Shown: one piece after another, positions 62,026 to 64,000 of the stretch
How the letters are laid out: each line of letters begins with the position of its first letter
How positions within the stretch are numbered: the stretch's first letter is position 1
Assembly: GCA_903907905.1 (NCBI GenBank)
Contig: CAIVPX010000131.1
Span: 1-64,000 of the forward strand
DNA from: an uncultured bacterium
GTDB taxonomy: Bacteria; Pseudomonadota; Gammaproteobacteria; Burkholderiales; Burkholderiaceae_E
Direction of reading: 5' to 3'
Length of the DNA: 64,000 bases
The notes under the pieces: generated by a model
The model's database searches: none
What the model was told of the DNA's origin: nothing
What the model saw: the letters and a program-made list of their open reading frames with translations, nothing else
Position numbers and translations under genes: made by a program

Positions 62026-63003
62026 ATGATCAGTCGAGGCGTCTTTCTTGCGCGCATGCTGGGGGCGTGCGCACTGGCCGGTGCTTGCGCGTTTGCGTCA
62101 GCCCAACAGCCGGCCTTTCCATCCAAGCCGGTGAGCATCATCGTGCCCTATCCGCCGGGCGGCATCACCGATGTGCTGGGCCGGTTGCTTGCCGAGGGCG
62201 CGGCGCGCAAGTGGGGCCGGCCGGTGGTGGTCGAGAACGTGCCCGGTGGCGGCACGACCATCGGCACACAGAAGGCGGCCACGGCACCGCCCGACGGCCA
62301 CACCATTCTCATCACCAGCTTCGGGTTCGTGATCAACCAGATCATGATGAAGAGCCTGCCTTACGACTCGAGGGCCCTGCTGCCGGTCAGCCTGGTAGGG
62401 CTTGCGCCCAACGTGCTGTATCTGCATCCCAGCGTACCGGTCACCAGCGTGGCCGAGCTCGTGGCTTACGCCAAGGCGAACCCGGAGCGGCTGGTATTTG
62501 CCTCGTCGGGCAATCTGAGCAGCCCGCATTTTGCGGCCGAGCTCTTTGCCAACCTGACCGGCAGCCGAATCGTGCATACCCCTTATCGGGGTACCTCGCC
62601 CGCCATGGCCGACGTGCTGGGTGGGCAGGTGAGCGGTATCTTTGACACCCTGCAGTCGATGTCCTATGCCCGCAGCGGCAAGCTGCGCGTCATCGCCTCG
62701 GCCAGCGACAAGCGTTTGAGCGGAGCGCCCGAGCTTCCAACGTTTGCCGAGTCGGGACTCTCGGGCATGCTCATCTCGAGCTGGTTCGGTTTACTGTTGC
62801 CCGCGGGCACGCCCGAGGCCGTGCGCCAGTACTGGTCGGCCACCTTGCGCGAGATCATCGCGCAGCCCGAGGCGAGTGCCCGCATCCTGCAAAACGGCGT
62901 CGAACCCGCCAACCTCGACCCACAGGGGTTTCAGGCGTTTCTTGATGACGAGCTGCGTCGCTGGAGCGCACTCATCAAGGCGCGCAACCTCAAACTCGAC
63001 TGA
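62026..63003 (+). CDS. Bug-type tripartite tricarboxylate transporter substrate-binding protein
   Basis: A 325-residue Bug/TctC receptor. A signal peptide (residues 1 to about 25, ending AFASAQQ) precedes FPSKPVSIIVPYPPGGITDVLGR, the family's anion-binding N-terminal loop (given in part). GGGGGAG-type purine-rich sequence lies before ATG 62026; the GTG at 62002 is less likely. Bug proteins bind carboxylates or related solutes in the periplasm. No tctA or tctB gene is in the window. Confidence 0.94.
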   Translation: MISRGVFLARMLGACALAGACAFASAQQPAFPSKPVSIIVPYPPGGITDVLGRLLAEGAARKWGRPVVVENVPGGGTTIGTQKAATAPPDGHTILITSFGFVINQIMMKSLPYDSRALLPVSLVGLAPNVLYLHPSVPVTSVAELVAYAKANPERLVFASSGNLSSPHFAAELFANLTGSRIVHTPYRGTSPAMADVLGGQVSGIFDTLQSMSYARSGKLRVIASASDKRLSGAPELPTFAESGLSGMLISSWFGLLLPAGTPEAVRQYWSATLREIIAQPEASARILQNGVEPANLDPQGFQAFLDDELRRWSALIKARNLKLD

Positions 63004-63017
63004 AACGGAGCGCACAC

Positions 63018-63986
63018 ATGATCAAGTCTTTGCTGACGTCGGCCCTCGCGGCCACTCTGAGCCTTGCCAGCCTGGGTGCGTCGGCCCAGGAGTATCCGAA
63101 CCGGCCGCTGCGCCTGGTGGTGCCGTTTGCGCCGGGGGGGGGCGCTGACATTGTCGCGCGGGCGATCGCCGGGCCGCTGGCCAAGCGTCTGGGCCAGCAG
63201 ATCGTGGTGGAAAACCGCGCGGGCGCAGGCGCGACACTGGGTGCCGACTCGGTGGCGAAGGCGCCGGCCGACGGCTACTCGCTGCTCTACACCACACCGG
63301 GGCCGCAGATCACCAACCCCTTTCTCATGGCCAAGATGCCCTACGATCCGGAGAAAGACCTTGTCCCCGTGTCACTGATCGCGGTGCTGCCCAGCATGCT
63401 GGTGGTGCCGGCCGATCTGCCGGTGCGCAACCTGCGCGAGCTGATCGACTATGCGCGCGCCAACCCGGGCAAGGTGAACTTCTCCAGCTCAGGCACGGGG
63501 GCCACCAGCCACCTCGCGGGCGAACTCTTCAAGCAGAGCGCAGGGCTCGACATCGTGCACGTGTCCTATCGCGGTACCGGTGCGGCGCTGGTCGATCTGC
63601 TGTCCGGGCAGGTGCAGATGTCGATCGACAGTCTGGCTGTTTACAAGCCGCACATCGAGTCGGGCAAGTTGCGCGCGTTGGGGGTGTCCACGCTCGAGCG
63701 CTGGCCCCAGATGCCCGAGGTTCCGCCCATCGCCGAGGTAATCCCGGGCTTTGACGGCTCGCCGGTCAATTACCTCACGGTGCGCGGCGGCACGCCGACC
63801 GCGATCATCGATCGGCTCAACCGCGAACTCAACGCGGTGCTGGAGGCGCCCGAGGTGCGCGAGCAGTTGTTGAAGAACGGCGTGCTGGCCAAAGGAAGCA
63901 CCCCCGAGGAGATGGCTGCGCTGATTCGCACCGAATCGCTGAAGTGGAAGCGGGTCATCCAGGTGTCGGGCGCCAAGGCCGAGTAG
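63018..63986 (+). CDS. Bug-type tripartite tricarboxylate transporter substrate-binding protein
   Basis: A 322-residue second Bug receptor, 14 bases after the first. It has its own signal peptide (cut near ASAQEYP) and the motif PLRLVVPFAPGGGADIVAR, then VVENRAGAGATLGADSVAKA. The two are clearly separate paralogs, not a duplication error: shared motifs sit in diverged sequence. They probably share a transcript and bind related or different organic acids. Confidence 0.94.
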   Translation: MIKSLLTSALAATLSLASLGASAQEYPNRPLRLVVPFAPGGGADIVARAIAGPLAKRLGQQIVVENRAGAGATLGADSVAKAPADGYSLLYTTPGPQITNPFLMAKMPYDPEKDLVPVSLIAVLPSMLVVPADLPVRNLRELIDYARANPGKVNFSSSGTGATSHLAGELFKQSAGLDIVHVSYRGTGAALVDLLSGQVQMSIDSLAVYKPHIESGKLRALGVSTLERWPQMPEVPPIAEVIPGFDGSPVNYLTVRGGTPTAIIDRLNRELNAVLEAPEVREQLLKNGVLAKGSTPEEMAALIRTESLKWKRVIQVSGAKAE

Positions 63987-64000
63987 GTATCGTGTCGCGG

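Overview
The window is a GC-rich chromosomal segment of a betaproteobacterium, most likely Burkholderiales. The evidence is the order rpmH-rnpA-yidD-yidC-mnmE diverging from dnaA-dnaN-gyrB, the block fmt-rsmB-DUF4390-ntrY-ntrX-trkA-trkH, and tandem Bug-type periplasmic receptors. Two adjacent genes, bchC and bciA (56426-58424), are recognisable bacteriochlorophyll biosynthesis genes. The organism is therefore probably a (bacterio)chlorophyll-producing phototroph, or descends from one. No other photosynthesis gene is present here.

Layout, left to right. 1-4999: tail of an unknown proline-rich gene, histidine phosphatase, NIPSNAP protein, comM (YifB), MFS transporter with a small lipoprotein, DUF1840 protein. 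5062-7987: two-domain CoA-transferase followed by a BenE-type benzoate transporter. 7990-14713: metH on the minus strand, then a plus-strand four-gene run (FAA hydrolase, Ldh-type dehydrogenase, hotdog thioesterase, unknown conserved protein) that looks catabolic. 14703-17601: EamA transporter, VOC protein, rhodanese, CobW-like P-loop protein. 17630-27043: a long minus-strand housekeeping and signalling run (def, fmt, rsmB, DUF4390, ntrY, ntrX-like, trkA, trkH) with many one- to four-base stop/start overlaps that suggest translational coupling.

27237-36909: dprA, topB, ChaC-like protein, PhzF-like protein, threonine/hydroxyaspartate ammonia-lyase, NnrU, Rrf2 regulator, NhaR-like LysR regulator, nudC. 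36906-48025: replication core. prfC, gyrB, dnaN and dnaA read leftward; rpmH, rnpA, yidD, yidC and mnmE read rightward. The strand switch at 43747-43932 and a perfect DnaA box at 42341-42349 suggest the replication origin is in or near this segment.

48032-64000: accessory metabolism. An RraA-like protein diverges from a 2-oxoglutarate/Fe(II)-type oxygenase; a complete Dpp/Opp-type ABC importer (receptor, two permeases, two ATPases) is followed by an SDR dehydrogenase; bchC-bciA lie convergent to that run; then come a crotonase-family protein, a double acyl-CoA dehydrogenase in one chain, and two Bug-type receptors without their TctAB membrane partners.

No tRNA, rRNA, CRISPR array, insertion sequence, integrase or phage gene was recognised. 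No gap between genes exceeds 300 bases; the largest (42126-42363) holds the DnaA box. GTG and TTG starts are frequent and were accepted where the family N-terminus, a ribosome binding site or an overlap supports them.
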